From: Roseomonas sp.
GTDB lineage: Bacteria; Pseudomonadota; Alphaproteobacteria; Acetobacterales; Acetobacteraceae
Length of the DNA stretch: 64,000 bases
Reading direction: 5' to 3'
Assembly: GCA_020249265.1 (NCBI GenBank)
Contig: JADCGA010000001.1
Location: forward strand, 1 to 64,000
A program made the position numbers and the translations under genes. Below the pieces are notes generated by a model. The model was not told the DNA's origin and did not search any database. It saw only the letters and a program-made list of their open reading frames with translations. The stretch's first letter is position 1. Each line of letters starts with the position of its first letter. Shown here in pieces: positions 18,790-28,231 of this stretch.

Positions 18790-20469
18790 ATGACCAAGAC
18801 CGTCGGCTATATGCTGGCCGAAAGCCTCGCGGCGCATGACATTGACATCATTTATTGCGTGCCAGGGGAAAGCTATCTTGGCCTGACGGATGCGCTGAGC
18901 GACTTCCCCGGCATCAATCTGGTGGTCTGCCGCCATGAAGGGGGCGCGGGCTTCATGGCCGCCGCTGATGGGCGCATGCGCAATGGCCGTGCTGGCGTGG
19001 CGCTGGTCTCACGCGGGCCGGGGGCGACCAATGCCATGATCGCGCTTCACACGGCCTATCATGATGCGACACCGCTGGTGATGCTGATCGGCCATGTGGA
19101 ACGCAAGGATATTGGCCGCCTGGCACTGCAGGAACAGAATTATTCGCGGCTTTTGTCCGACATCACCAAGGGTGTCTTCGAAGTCCTAGAACCCATCCAG
19201 GCGAGCGAGACGATTGCGCGCGCCTTCCATCTGGCGGAATCCGGCACGCCCGGCCCTGTCGCCGTGATCTTGCCCGAAGATATTTTTGACGCGCCAGCGG
19301 AAGGCCCCGTGGTGAAGCCACGCGCCATGCCCATGGCCGGCCCGCGCGCGGAGGATTTGGACAAGCTCGCGGAACTTCTCGCCAATGCAGAACGCCCGCT
19401 GGTGCTGGTGGGCGGTGCGCTTGCAACGCATGGCGAGGCTGCATCCGCTGAATTGAACCGCCTGGCTGAGGCCTGGACGCTGCCGATCAGCCCAACCCAT
19501 CGCCGCCCGCATATGTTTGATGCGGAGCATCCGAATTACGGCGGCTATATGGGTATTCGCGTGCCAAAGCCGCTGATCGAGGAAATGAAAAAGGCCGATC
19601 TGATGATCTGCCTTGGCGAACGCATGTCGGATTCGATCAGCCAATCCTATAGCTTCCCCGCGGCACCCGAACCGCAGCTGACCATGGTACAGGTCTGGCC
19701 GGATGCGAATGAAATTGGCCGCGTCTGGCGCGTGGACTTGCCCATTGCGGCTGATCCGCTGGCGGTCATTCGTGGCTTGCTCGCGCGCAATGCCCCGGAA
19801 GCGAGTGAGGCGCGCAAGCGCTGGGTCTCTGGCCTCAACGCCATTCACCGCAAACTGCTGGCGCCCGAATGGGACAAGATGGAAGATGGCGTGAATTTCG
19901 GCGCGGTCTGCGCGGCGGCGGCGCGGCATGTGCCACGTGATGCGGCCATTACGTCGGATGCTGGGAATTTCTCGTCCTTCCTGCATCGCTATTTCCCCTT
20001 TCGGCAAACGCAGTGTTTCCTCGCTTCCGTGGTCGGCGCCATGGGCGCGGCGGTGCCCATGGCGGTTGCGGCGTCTCTGAGGCGCAAAGGCAAGCGCGCC
20101 GTCGCTTTCGTGGGTGATGGCGGGATTTTGATGACCGGCAATGAAATTGCAACCGCCGTGCGCGAAGGTGTCGCACCAGTGATCATCCTGTCCGATAATT
20201 CCTGCTACGGCACCATCGGCATGCATCATGAAGGTCGCTATCCTGGCCGCACTTATGACAAGGCAATCCGGCTGACCAATCCGGATTTCATCGCTTGGGC
20301 AAAATCCTTTGGCGCTGCGGCGGTTTCCATTGAGACGGAAGATCAGATTGAAGGCGCCCTGGCTGAGGCCTTCGCCATCACGGATCGTCCGGTGCTGGTG
20401 CATGTGAAATCATCCGCCATGCAGGCTTCCGCCTGGCGCAAAAGGACCATGCCGCTGCCAGCGGCTTGA
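18790..20469 (+). CDS. Thiamine pyrophosphate-dependent enzyme (acetolactate synthase-like)
   Basis: CVPGESYLGLTDAL, CRHEGGAGFMA, SRGPGATNAMI, AVAFVGDGGILMTGNEIATAV (TPP-binding GDG...N). Confidence 0.9.
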   Translation: MTKTVGYMLAESLAAHDIDIIYCVPGESYLGLTDALSDFPGINLVVCRHEGGAGFMAAADGRMRNGRAGVALVSRGPGATNAMIALHTAYHDATPLVMLIGHVERKDIGRLALQEQNYSRLLSDITKGVFEVLEPIQASETIARAFHLAESGTPGPVAVILPEDIFDAPAEGPVVKPRAMPMAGPRAEDLDKLAELLANAERPLVLVGGALATHGEAASAELNRLAEAWTLPISPTHRRPHMFDAEHPNYGGYMGIRVPKPLIEEMKKADLMICLGERMSDSISQSYSFPAAPEPQLTMVQVWPDANEIGRVWRVDLPIAADPLAVIRGLLARNAPEASEARKRWVSGLNAIHRKLLAPEWDKMEDGVNFGAVCAAAARHVPRDAAITSDAGNFSSFLHRYFPFRQTQCFLASVVGAMGAAVPMAVAASLRRKGKRAVAFVGDGGILMTGNEIATAVREGVAPVIILSDNSCYGTIGMHHEGRYPGRTYDKAIRLTNPDFIAWAKSFGAAAVSIETEDQIEGALAEAFAITDRPVLVHVKSSAMQASAWRKRTMPLPAA

Positions 20470-20479
20470 GATTATCAGG

Positions 20480-20514
20480 ATCGGGCCTGCGATATCTTTT
20501 GTAGGCCCGATTTT
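20480..20514 (+). terminator. Rho-independent terminator after the TPP-enzyme gene
   Basis: ATCGGGCCT (20480-20488) ... AGGCCCGAT (20503-20511) followed by TTTT. Confidence 0.65.
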
Positions 20515-20736
20515 CAATGAACTCATTGTAATGTATTGGAAATAAACATGCCACCAAACACAAGAATTGCGGAAGTTTTTATCTGAATCGAAATACTTGC
20601 TCATTTTGAAAGCATATTCTGTCAGCTCGGCGTTAAATGCTCGCAAAACATTCTCCCCTAAACTGATCTTCGCAGCACACTGTGGATGAATTCTCTCAGT
20701 CATCAGTGCAACCTCTTTGCGAAGGAAAAGTTTTAG

Positions 20737-21474
20737 ATGATGAAAAAACTCATGGCGCTCGGTTTCGCGCTTGGCCTCGTTTCAACCCCCGCACTTGCTC
20801 AAGTCGAACTTGGCAATGGCTTTTCGGTGACCGGCTCGGCAGTCGGGCAGACCGATTACATGTTCCGCAACATCAGCCAGACCCGCAATCGCCCCGCCGT
20901 ACAGGGCAGCCTGGAGCTTTCCCATGAAAGCGGCTTTTACGTTGGTGGCTTTGTCAGCAATGCCACCTTCGCCGGCACAGATGCGCGCCAGGAAGTTGAT
21001 GGGCTTGCGGGCTTTCGCTTTGAACTGAGCGGCCTCAAGGTTGATATCGGCGGCGTCTATTATTCCTACCCGGGCTACACCGCCGGCCCAAGCCAATATG
21101 ATCTTGCCTTTGCCGAAGGCGTGATGAAGCTGTCCTATGAAATTGATCCGGTGACGCTGCTTGGCACGGCGGCCTATTCGCCGGATTTCTTCGGGAGTTC
21201 CGGCACGGGCGTTTGGCTTGAAGGTGGCTTTGATTGGAAGACGCCGGTGTTTGATGTGACGCTGTCAGGCCGTCTTGGCTATCAGTGGATCGAACGCAAT
21301 AACCGCTTCGGCGCGCCGGATTACTTGGCTTATGGCATCTTCCTGCAGCGCGATATTGCGGCGGGCTTTTCGGTCTCTGTCGGTTATTACGGCACCGACA
21401 TCAGCCAGAAGGAATGCCTTGATCTAAAAATCTGCGACAATCGCGTGATGGCAGCCCTCACCTGGAAATTCTGA
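20737..21474 (+). CDS. TorF family putative porin (conserved outer-membrane protein)
   Basis: Signal peptide (LGLVSTPALAQ), then FSVTGSAVGQTDYMFRNISQTRNRPAVQGSLELSHESGFYVGGFVSN and YYSYPGY; C-terminal aromatic residue (WKF). Confidence 0.8.
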   Translation: MMKKLMALGFALGLVSTPALAQVELGNGFSVTGSAVGQTDYMFRNISQTRNRPAVQGSLELSHESGFYVGGFVSNATFAGTDARQEVDGLAGFRFELSGLKVDIGGVYYSYPGYTAGPSQYDLAFAEGVMKLSYEIDPVTLLGTAAYSPDFFGSSGTGVWLEGGFDWKTPVFDVTLSGRLGYQWIERNNRFGAPDYLAYGIFLQRDIAAGFSVSVGYYGTDISQKECLDLKICDNRVMAALTWKF

Positions 21475-21503
21475 AATACTCGGCTTTCAGAATCGCCTTG
21501 AAG

Positions 21504-21538
21504 AACCCGCCCCGGTCATTGGCCTGGGCGGGTTTTTT
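21504..21538 (+). terminator. Rho-independent terminator downstream of the porin gene
   Basis: AACCCGCCC (21504-21512) ... GGGCGGGTT (21526-21534) followed by TTTTTT. Confidence 0.85.
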
Positions 21539-21552
21539 GCGCCACGAACCCG

Positions 21553-23013
21553 TCACTCCGCCGTGATACGGCTTGGGTCAAGCACCACTTGCGGGATGTC
21601 ATAGCTGCGCAAATTGCCATAAAGCCGTGGCAGATCCGCTTCGAACAAGCCGCGCGTGATCCCCGCAGCCAAGCGCGGCGCGGCCATTGTCATGGCATTG
21701 ATGGAAGACCCCGCCGGGCCAAAGGACATAGTGGTGCCGATGCCGAATAGATGGATATCGCGAATCCAAGGCGTCTCACCGGCCCGCCTTTCCACAAAGG
21801 CATAATCCGGCACCAGATAGGGAAACTCGCCAAGGCGTTCATTCGCTTCCTCGGGTGGCGGTGTATAGCGATCCCCCCATAGCGTGATGTTATCCGCGCA
21901 TTCGCCAAGTGCAGGGATCAGCGCAGGGTCCATGCGCACACCCGTGCCGCAAATCAGGTAATCGGCCAGGAAGGCGCCGCGCGCTGTCGCCAATTCAACG
22001 CGCTCATCCACCACACACGCCCCAGTCCAAGGGCGCCCAACATGCATGGTGAAATTCGGGAAGGCATTGACCCGCGTATAGGTATCGGCAGGAAAGCCTT
22101 CGCGCAGGCCGAGAATGTAGGACATGAAGCGCCAGCGCCATTCATCCGGCATTTCGAAAATATGACGCATGAAGCCAGCAAAGGTCAGCCAGCGATAGGG
22201 CTGGATGATCATGGGGTCCGCTCGGCGGCAGAACAGATGCACCTCTGCCGCGCCGGCCTCCAGCGCCATGGCGGCATTGTCGAAGGCCGAGGCCCCCGCG
22301 CCCAGCACCGCCACCACCCGGCCCTTGAGTGCGGCGAAATCAATCGCATCCGCGCTATGGGCGCGCAAATGCTCGGGCAAAGCGCGCAGGAAATCAGGCA
22401 TCCACCATTCGCCAACGCCTTCCTGCCCCGTCGTCAACACCACCTTGCGCGCCAGATAAGGCCCGGCCGAGCTTTCCACCCGAAGGCAGGGCAGGCCATC
22501 ATCCGTGCGCGCGGGGGAAATCCGCCCGGCATCCACGTCATTTTGCACCGGCAAGGCCAGCACGCAGCGCAGCCAATTCAAATAATCCTGCCAGGCTTCG
22601 CGCGGGATCATGCGCATGGCGGCGAAATGCGCCGCGCCAAACTGCGCCTCATGCCAGGCCTGATAGGTCAGCGAAGGAATGCCCAAATCAGGCCCATTCT
22701 GATCCTTCCAGGATCGCAAGGTCGGCATGCGGGCATAGGTGACCCAGGGGCCTTCCTTGCCCTCCGGCGCACGATCAATCAGCAGGATATTGCTGACTTT
22801 GTCACGCTTCAGCGCATGCGCCACCGCCAGGCCGCATTGCCCCGCACCGATGATCAGGCAATCCAACACTGGCGTGCCGCCGCTGGTTTTGGCCTCAAGC
22901 CAGGCGGCGCGCGGATGGGCCACCAATTCCAGGTCGCGGCTGATATCGGCTTCAAGCTCGGTCAGATTGCGCGGGGCCGGCATGCGGGGAAGGCTCCTCT
23001 CGATCCGCGACAA
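21553..23013 (-). CDS. FAD/NAD(P)-binding oxidoreductase, flavin-containing monooxygenase-like
   Basis: DCLIIGAGQCGLAVAHAL (GxGxxG), VVAVLGAGASAFDNAAMALEAGAAEVHLFCRR (second dinucleotide motif); start could be the internal Met at 22983. Confidence 0.85.
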   Translation of the reverse strand: MSRIERSLPRMPAPRNLTELEADISRDLELVAHPRAAWLEAKTSGGTPVLDCLIIGAGQCGLAVAHALKRDKVSNILLIDRAPEGKEGPWVTYARMPTLRSWKDQNGPDLGIPSLTYQAWHEAQFGAAHFAAMRMIPREAWQDYLNWLRCVLALPVQNDVDAGRISPARTDDGLPCLRVESSAGPYLARKVVLTTGQEGVGEWWMPDFLRALPEHLRAHSADAIDFAALKGRVVAVLGAGASAFDNAAMALEAGAAEVHLFCRRADPMIIQPYRWLTFAGFMRHIFEMPDEWRWRFMSYILGLREGFPADTYTRVNAFPNFTMHVGRPWTGACVVDERVELATARGAFLADYLICGTGVRMDPALIPALGECADNITLWGDRYTPPPEEANERLGEFPYLVPDYAFVERRAGETPWIRDIHLFGIGTTMSFGPAGSSINAMTMAAPRLAAGITRGLFEADLPRLYGNLRSYDIPQVVLDPSRITAE

Positions 23014-23140
23014 GCATCAAGGATTCCGGCGCGGGGTGCAAAACCACGGCCAAGACCCACTTGAAGGTCCTCCAGGGCCATGTTTTCGCCCCATCTCGGT
23101 TGTTATCACCCCTTCTTGAAACCTCCTTGAGGCCCCGCCT

Positions 23141-24094
23141 TTGTCCCAGGACCCGCCCGCGCTTTCCATCGTCGTCCCCGCTTACAACGAGCAGGAGGTG
23201 CTGCCCCAATTCCATGCGCGGTTGGTGGCGGCCTTGGCGGGCATCGGCCTTTCTTGGGAAGTGGTTTATGTGAATGATGGGTCGAAGGACGGTACGCTTT
23301 CCGTCATGCTCGGCCTTCAGGCGCAGGATCAGCGCGCCTCGGTGCTCAATCTCAGCCGCAATTTCGGCAAGGAAATCGCGCTGACCGCTGGGCTCGACCA
23401 CGCCCGCGGCACCGAAGCGGTGCTGGTGATTGACGCCGATTTGCAAGACCCGCCCGAGGTTATCCCAGACCTGATCGCCGCCTGGCGCCAGGGCTTCGAT
23501 ATTGCCTATGCGCAGCGCAATACCCGCGCCGGCGAAACCTGGCTAAAAAAGGCAACCGCTTCCGGGTTTTATCGCCTGATGCAGCGCATCAGCGGCAAGG
23601 TGCATCTGCCACCCGATACCGGCGATTTCCGGCTCATGAGCCGCCGCGCCTTGGATGCGCTGCTGAAGCTGCGCGAACAGCATCGCTTCATGAAGGGGCT
23701 GTTTGCCTGGATCGGCTTTCCCGCCATCGCCGTGCGTTATGATCGCGCGCCGCGCGCCGCCGGCACCACCAAATGGAATTACTGGAAGCTGTGGAATTTC
23801 TCGCTGGAGGGCATCACCTCCTTCACCGTCGCACCGCTCAAAATCGCGACCTATATCGGGCTGATTACGGCGATTGGCGCCTTGGCCTTTCTGGCACAGT
23901 TGATCTTCCGCACCATTTTCTTTGGCAATCCAGTCGCCGGCTACCCAAGCCTTCTGGCAGTGACGCTGTTCCTCGGCGGCGTGCAGATGATGATGCTGGG
24001 CATCATCGGCGAATATCTCGGGCGCATCTTCAACGAAACCAAAGGCCGGCCGCTTTATTTGGTGGAACGCTACCTGCCTGGCGATAGGGCGTGA
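23141..24094 (+). CDS. Glycosyltransferase family 2 (GtrB/dolichol-phosphate mannosyltransferase-like)
   Basis: LSIVVPAYNEQEVLPQFHARL, YVNDGSKDGTL, VIDADLQDPPEVI, two C-terminal TM segments; TTG start. Confidence 0.9.
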   Translation: MSQDPPALSIVVPAYNEQEVLPQFHARLVAALAGIGLSWEVVYVNDGSKDGTLSVMLGLQAQDQRASVLNLSRNFGKEIALTAGLDHARGTEAVLVIDADLQDPPEVIPDLIAAWRQGFDIAYAQRNTRAGETWLKKATASGFYRLMQRISGKVHLPPDTGDFRLMSRRALDALLKLREQHRFMKGLFAWIGFPAIAVRYDRAPRAAGTTKWNYWKLWNFSLEGITSFTVAPLKIATYIGLITAIGALAFLAQLIFRTIFFGNPVAGYPSLLAVTLFLGGVQMMMLGIIGEYLGRIFNETKGRPLYLVERYLPGDRA

Positions 24095-25728
24095 CGCGAC
24101 AAGCTTTGAAAGCATGGGCCGGGGCTGCGGCTTCGGTGCTGATTGGCTGGGCGGTGATCGCCTATGCCTTCGGGCTGCATATCCTGCCGCCCTGGAATAC
24201 GGGCTGGATGTTGAGCGGCATGATCGGCCCAGATCCGGTGCAATACTGGCTGGGCTGGAATTTTTTTCGCCGCGCGCCCTGGTCCTGGCCGCCCGGCCTC
24301 AACCCGCTTTGGGGGCTGGAGGTCAGTTCCTCCATCTACTACGCAGATGCGATTCCGCTGCTGGCGTTTTTCTTCAAGGCGATCAGCCCAGTGGTCGAGG
24401 TTTCGCAGTATTGGGGCCTTTGGATTTACGGCTGCGCGGCGCTGCAAGCTTTCATGGCGTGGCGCATCATTGGGCTTGCCACTGATGATCCCTTGGCACG
24501 GCTGGCCGGCGCGGCGCTGTTTGTGCTGCAACCAATAATGCTGGCGCGCATGGGTGGGCATTTCGCGCTTTCGGCGCATTTCCTGCTGCTGATGGGATTA
24601 TGGCTTTGCCTGACACACACAGCAAAGACGCGTTGGGTGGCCTGGGCCAGCCTGCTGGTCGCGACGGCGCTCATCCACGCCTATTTATTGCCCATGGTGG
24701 CGGCGCTTTGGACCGCGGATGTGCTGGCGCGCTGGCTGGATGGCGCGAAGCGCAGCGCACTTTTTGCTGAAGTGGTCATCATCTTCGCAATGGTTGGCGC
24801 CGCACTTTGGGCGGGCGGGATGTTCATGCTGGGCGGCGGCTTTGGCGGAAGCTGGGGCGGCTATGGGCAGATGCAAATGGATGTACTGGCGCCGTTTGAT
24901 CCCTCACCCTGGGGCGCCTTCCTGCCGGATCTACCAGGGCCGAACCATCTGGAAGTCGGCCATTCCTATGCCGGGCTTGGCGCGCTTTTGCTGGTGCTGC
25001 TTGGGCTGATTGCCTGGGCGAAGAACCCAACCCAGCCCGCAAGGCGCTTCTGGCCGCTGATCCTGGTGCTGGCCGCCATGGCGCTGTTTGCTGTTTCGCC
25101 GAATGTCTCCATCGCCGGTGTCAGCTTCACCATTGTCGAACTGCCGCAATGGGTTCTGCGCTACGCCGATGCGCTGCGCGCTTCGGAACGCTTCATCTGG
25201 CCGCTTGGTTATGCCGCGCTGATCATTTCGGTCTTTCTGCTGATCCGCTGGCTCGGCGGGCGGCTTGCCGGGATTGTGTTGGCGGGCCTGGTGGTGATCC
25301 AAATCCTGGACATGCGCCCTGGCTTTGCCCGGCTGCATCATTTTTTCCCACCCACCGCCGCCACCGTTCCATTGCGTCTATCCGACCCCTTTTGGGCTGA
25401 GGCCGCGCGCCATTACACCCGCATCCGCATCATCCCCTCCGGCAATCAGGCGCCATGGTGGGAGGAGATCGCGGTTTTTGCTGCCACCAAGGGTCTGGAG
25501 ACCGATGCGGTCTATCTTGCGCGAATCGACCCGATGCGGGTAGCCGCGCTGAATGCCAAGTTGGCGCAGCAATTGGCGGAGGGGGAATTTGAGCCCCAAA
25601 CCCTTTATGTTTTGGCCGATGAAGGCGCGCTTGCCCTGGCTGGCGCCAGCCATCAGCCGGGCCGCGACCTGATTGGTGGATTTAATGGGCTCTGGGTGCT
25701 GGCACCTGGATGGTATGCCCGCAGGTAA
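24091..25728 (+). CDS. Polytopic membrane protein, DUF6311-like (GtrC-type glycosyltransferase candidate)
   Basis: Multiple TM helices; periplasmic-type loop with DPVQYWLGWNFFRRAPWSWPPGLNPLWGLEVSSSIYYADAIPL; GTG start overlaps the GT2 stop by 4 nt. Confidence 0.7.
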   Translation: MTRQALKAWAGAAASVLIGWAVIAYAFGLHILPPWNTGWMLSGMIGPDPVQYWLGWNFFRRAPWSWPPGLNPLWGLEVSSSIYYADAIPLLAFFFKAISPVVEVSQYWGLWIYGCAALQAFMAWRIIGLATDDPLARLAGAALFVLQPIMLARMGGHFALSAHFLLLMGLWLCLTHTAKTRWVAWASLLVATALIHAYLLPMVAALWTADVLARWLDGAKRSALFAEVVIIFAMVGAALWAGGMFMLGGGFGGSWGGYGQMQMDVLAPFDPSPWGAFLPDLPGPNHLEVGHSYAGLGALLLVLLGLIAWAKNPTQPARRFWPLILVLAAMALFAVSPNVSIAGVSFTIVELPQWVLRYADALRASERFIWPLGYAALIISVFLLIRWLGGRLAGIVLAGLVVIQILDMRPGFARLHHFFPPTAATVPLRLSDPFWAEAARHYTRIRIIPSGNQAPWWEEIAVFAATKGLETDAVYLARIDPMRVAALNAKLAQQLAEGEFEPQTLYVLADEGALALAGASHQPGRDLIGGFNGLWVLAPGWYARR

Positions 25729-25950
25729 AATGGCTTTGTGCCAATAGCTTAACGGGCGTTTTTCTCACTTACCCTGAAGCCGCCCCCGCAGCGCCGCAGA
25801 ATACGCCGCGCTTGCCACAATCTGGCCGCAACCGCGGCCCAAATCCGCCCCCGTTGAGGACGTAAACCCTTCATCGATACCGGGAATCCGGTGCCCCCCA
25901 GTGAGAGGTCTCACAGCCTCTTTCTTTCAGGTTCGAAGGTTCAGGACACC

Positions 25951-26637
25951 ATGTCCAGCGTACCCGTACAGACCATCCAGCAATCCACGACCCAGACCAT
26001 TGGTTTGGAACGTGACCGCAAGGCCTTGTTCCCCATTGCCAAGCGCTCTCTTGATATCATCGGCGCTGGCATTGGCCTGGTGCTTCTCTCCCCCTTCTTC
26101 CTGATCGTGGCGCTGCTGGTGCGCGCCGATGGCGGGCCGGCCTTCTTCGCGCATCAGCGCGTGGGGCGCGGCGGCAAGCCGTTCGGCTGCCTGAAGTTCC
26201 GGTCCATGGTGGTGGATTCGCAAACGCACCTGGAAGCCCTGCTGGCGAGTGACCCCGCGGCACTCGCTGAATGGGAAGCAACCCGCAAGCTGAAGAATGA
26301 TCCGCGCATCACGCGCATTGGGCGCTTTCTGCGCTCCACCAGCCTTGATGAATTGCCGCAGCTGATCAATGTGCTGCGCGGTGAGATGAGCCTAGTCGGC
26401 CCCCGCCCCGTGCAGGAAGCGGAGATTGATCGCTACTACGGTGCCTCCGCCGTGCATTACATGGCGGTACGCCCTGGCATCACCGGCCTTTGGCAGGTGA
26501 GCGGGCGGAGCGAAACGTCTTACGAATCCCGCGTGGCGCTGGATGTGTCCTACGTGTCGCGCCCTTCGCTGCTGGCAGACATTTCTATTCTGTTGCGCAC
26601 CCCGGTTGCAGTATTGTCGCGCCGCGGCGCGCATTGA
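25951..26637 (+). CDS. Sugar transferase (undecaprenyl-phosphate glycosyl-1-phosphate transferase, WbaP/ExoY family)
   Basis: AKRSLDIIGAGIGLVLLSP, FFAHQRVGRGGKPFGCLKFRSMVVDS, RITRIGRFLRSTSLDELPQLINVLRGEMSLVGPRPVQ. Confidence 0.93.
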   Translation: MSSVPVQTIQQSTTQTIGLERDRKALFPIAKRSLDIIGAGIGLVLLSPFFLIVALLVRADGGPAFFAHQRVGRGGKPFGCLKFRSMVVDSQTHLEALLASDPAALAEWEATRKLKNDPRITRIGRFLRSTSLDELPQLINVLRGEMSLVGPRPVQEAEIDRYYGASAVHYMAVRPGITGLWQVSGRSETSYESRVALDVSYVSRPSLLADISILLRTPVAVLSRRGAH

Positions 26638-26710
26638 AGGTGATGGCGCGCGGCAATCCTGCCGCGCCCTTCCATAAGTCCAAGCGCGCAGCCGGCTGAA
26701 GGGTCTGCCA

Positions 26711-28231
26711 ATGGCTGAGGCGCAAACCTCGACTTCTGCGGAACGCGCGGGCGGGCGCAGGCTTGTTTCCGGCATTCTATGGAATGGGCTTGGGCGCGGC
26801 CTGCCCTTGCTGTTGGCCCTTGTCATCACGCCGTTCCTGGTTGGCGCCCTTGGCGTGGAACGCTGGGGGCTTTTCACGCTTGCGCTGGCGCTGATTGGCA
26901 TTTTTGGCGTTTTCGATCTTGGCCTTGGCATGGCGCTGACGCGCGGCGTTTCGGAAAAGCTTGGCACCGGCGCGGTTGAAGAAGCGCGTGCCATGATTGG
27001 GGCGACATTACTCGCGCTGCTTGGCGTATCGTCCGTCATCGCGGTAGCGCTTTTCCTGACTGTGCCCTGGCTGGTGGGGCGCTTCCTGAATGTGCCGGAA
27101 GCCTTGCAGCAGGAAGCCATCACAGCCTTTCAATTACTGGCCGCCGGTGCGCCTTTGGTGGTGCTGAACGCCGCGCTTTGGGGTGTGCTTTCCGCCTGGC
27201 AGCGCTTTCGGATCGCCAATCTAGTCAATATCCCGCTCAATACGTTTTACTATCTAGGCCCTTTGCTGGTGCTGTTTTTCTGGAACAGCCTGACCGGCGT
27301 GATGCTGGCGGTGATTTTGGTGCGGCTGTTCAGCGGCATTGCCTATGCCATCATTGCGCATCGCGATGTGCCAGGGCTTGGCCTGAGGGCGCCGCGCTTT
27401 GGGCTGATGCGGCCTTTGCTCCGCCAGGGTTTTTGGATGAGCCTTTCGGGCGCACTCACGCAGCTATTGCTCTATGCGGATCGCTTCATCATTGGCGCCA
27501 TGCTGACGCTTTCGGCCGTGGCGTTCTATGCAACGCCGCTTGATCTGATCATGCGGCTTTGGATCATTCCTGTGGCGGTGGCGCAGACAATGTTGCCGGC
27601 CATTGCTTCTTCCTTCCGGGAACTGCCAGACCATACCGCCTTGCTGATCAAGCGCGGTGCGCTGATTGTGATGCTGTTGAGCCTGCCTGCCTCCCTCATT
27701 CTGATCCCAGGCGCGGAGCTTTTCCTGCGGCTTTGGTTGGGCGATGCCTTCGCGACTGGCGGCGGGCCAGTACTGCGTATCCTGGGCTTTGGTATTTTCT
27801 TTTCATGCCTCGCCTTCATCCCCGGTGTTCTTCTGGAAGCGATCGGGAGGCCGGATGTGACGGCCAAATTCTCCTTGGTGCTGGCGGCGATTTTTCTGCC
27901 GCTGAGCGCCGCGCTTTTGCCTTGGCTTGGCATTGAAGGTGCGGCACTCGCTTGGGCGGCGCGCTGCGTGGTTGATTGCCTGGGGCGCGGCTGGTTCGCC
28001 GCAAGGCTTTACCCGGCTGTGCGCGACACTATGCGCGAATTGCTTTGGCCAATCGCGCCTGCCGCCCTTGGTTTGGCCCTGCTGGTGCCCTTGGGCGGCT
28101 GGCTTTGGCCCTTGCTGCTGGCGGCGCTGATTTTCGGCTTGGTTTTCGCCGCCGGTTGGTCCATTGCCGCGCCGCAAGATAAGGCCAGCGCTTTGGCGCT
28201 GATCCGTGGAAAGGGGTGCCGCAGCGCATGA
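26711..28231 (+). CDS. Oligosaccharide flippase family protein (Wzx/MATE-like)
   Basis: About 12-14 TM segments, polysaccharide biosynthesis flippase pattern. Confidence 0.85.
   Translation: MAEAQTSTSAERAGGRRLVSGILWNGLGRGLPLLLALVITPFLVGALGVERWGLFTLALALIGIFGVFDLGLGMALTRGVSEKLGTGAVEEARAMIGATLLALLGVSSVIAVALFLTVPWLVGRFLNVPEALQQEAITAFQLLAAGAPLVVLNAALWGVLSAWQRFRIANLVNIPLNTFYYLGPLLVLFFWNSLTGVMLAVILVRLFSGIAYAIIAHRDVPGLGLRAPRFGLMRPLLRQGFWMSLSGALTQLLLYADRFIIGAMLTLSAVAFYATPLDLIMRLWIIPVAVAQTMLPAIASSFRELPDHTALLIKRGALIVMLLSLPASLILIPGAELFLRLWLGDAFATGGGPVLRILGFGIFFSCLAFIPGVLLEAIGRPDVTAKFSLVLAAIFLPLSAALLPWLGIEGAALAWAARCVVDCLGRGWFAARLYPAVRDTMRELLWPIAPAALGLALLVPLGGWLWPLLLAALIFGLVFAAGWSIAAPQDKASALALIRGKGCRSA

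Noticed and set aside
19186-20403. 405-aa minus-strand ORF
   Set aside because: Antisense to the TPP-dependent enzyme.
20410-20703. 97-aa minus-strand ORF in the AT-rich porin leader
   Set aside because: Overlaps a terminator and the end of the TPP-enzyme gene, lacks motifs or a clear SD.
22042-23064. 340-aa + strand ORF
   Set aside because: Antisense to the flavin monooxygenase-like gene.
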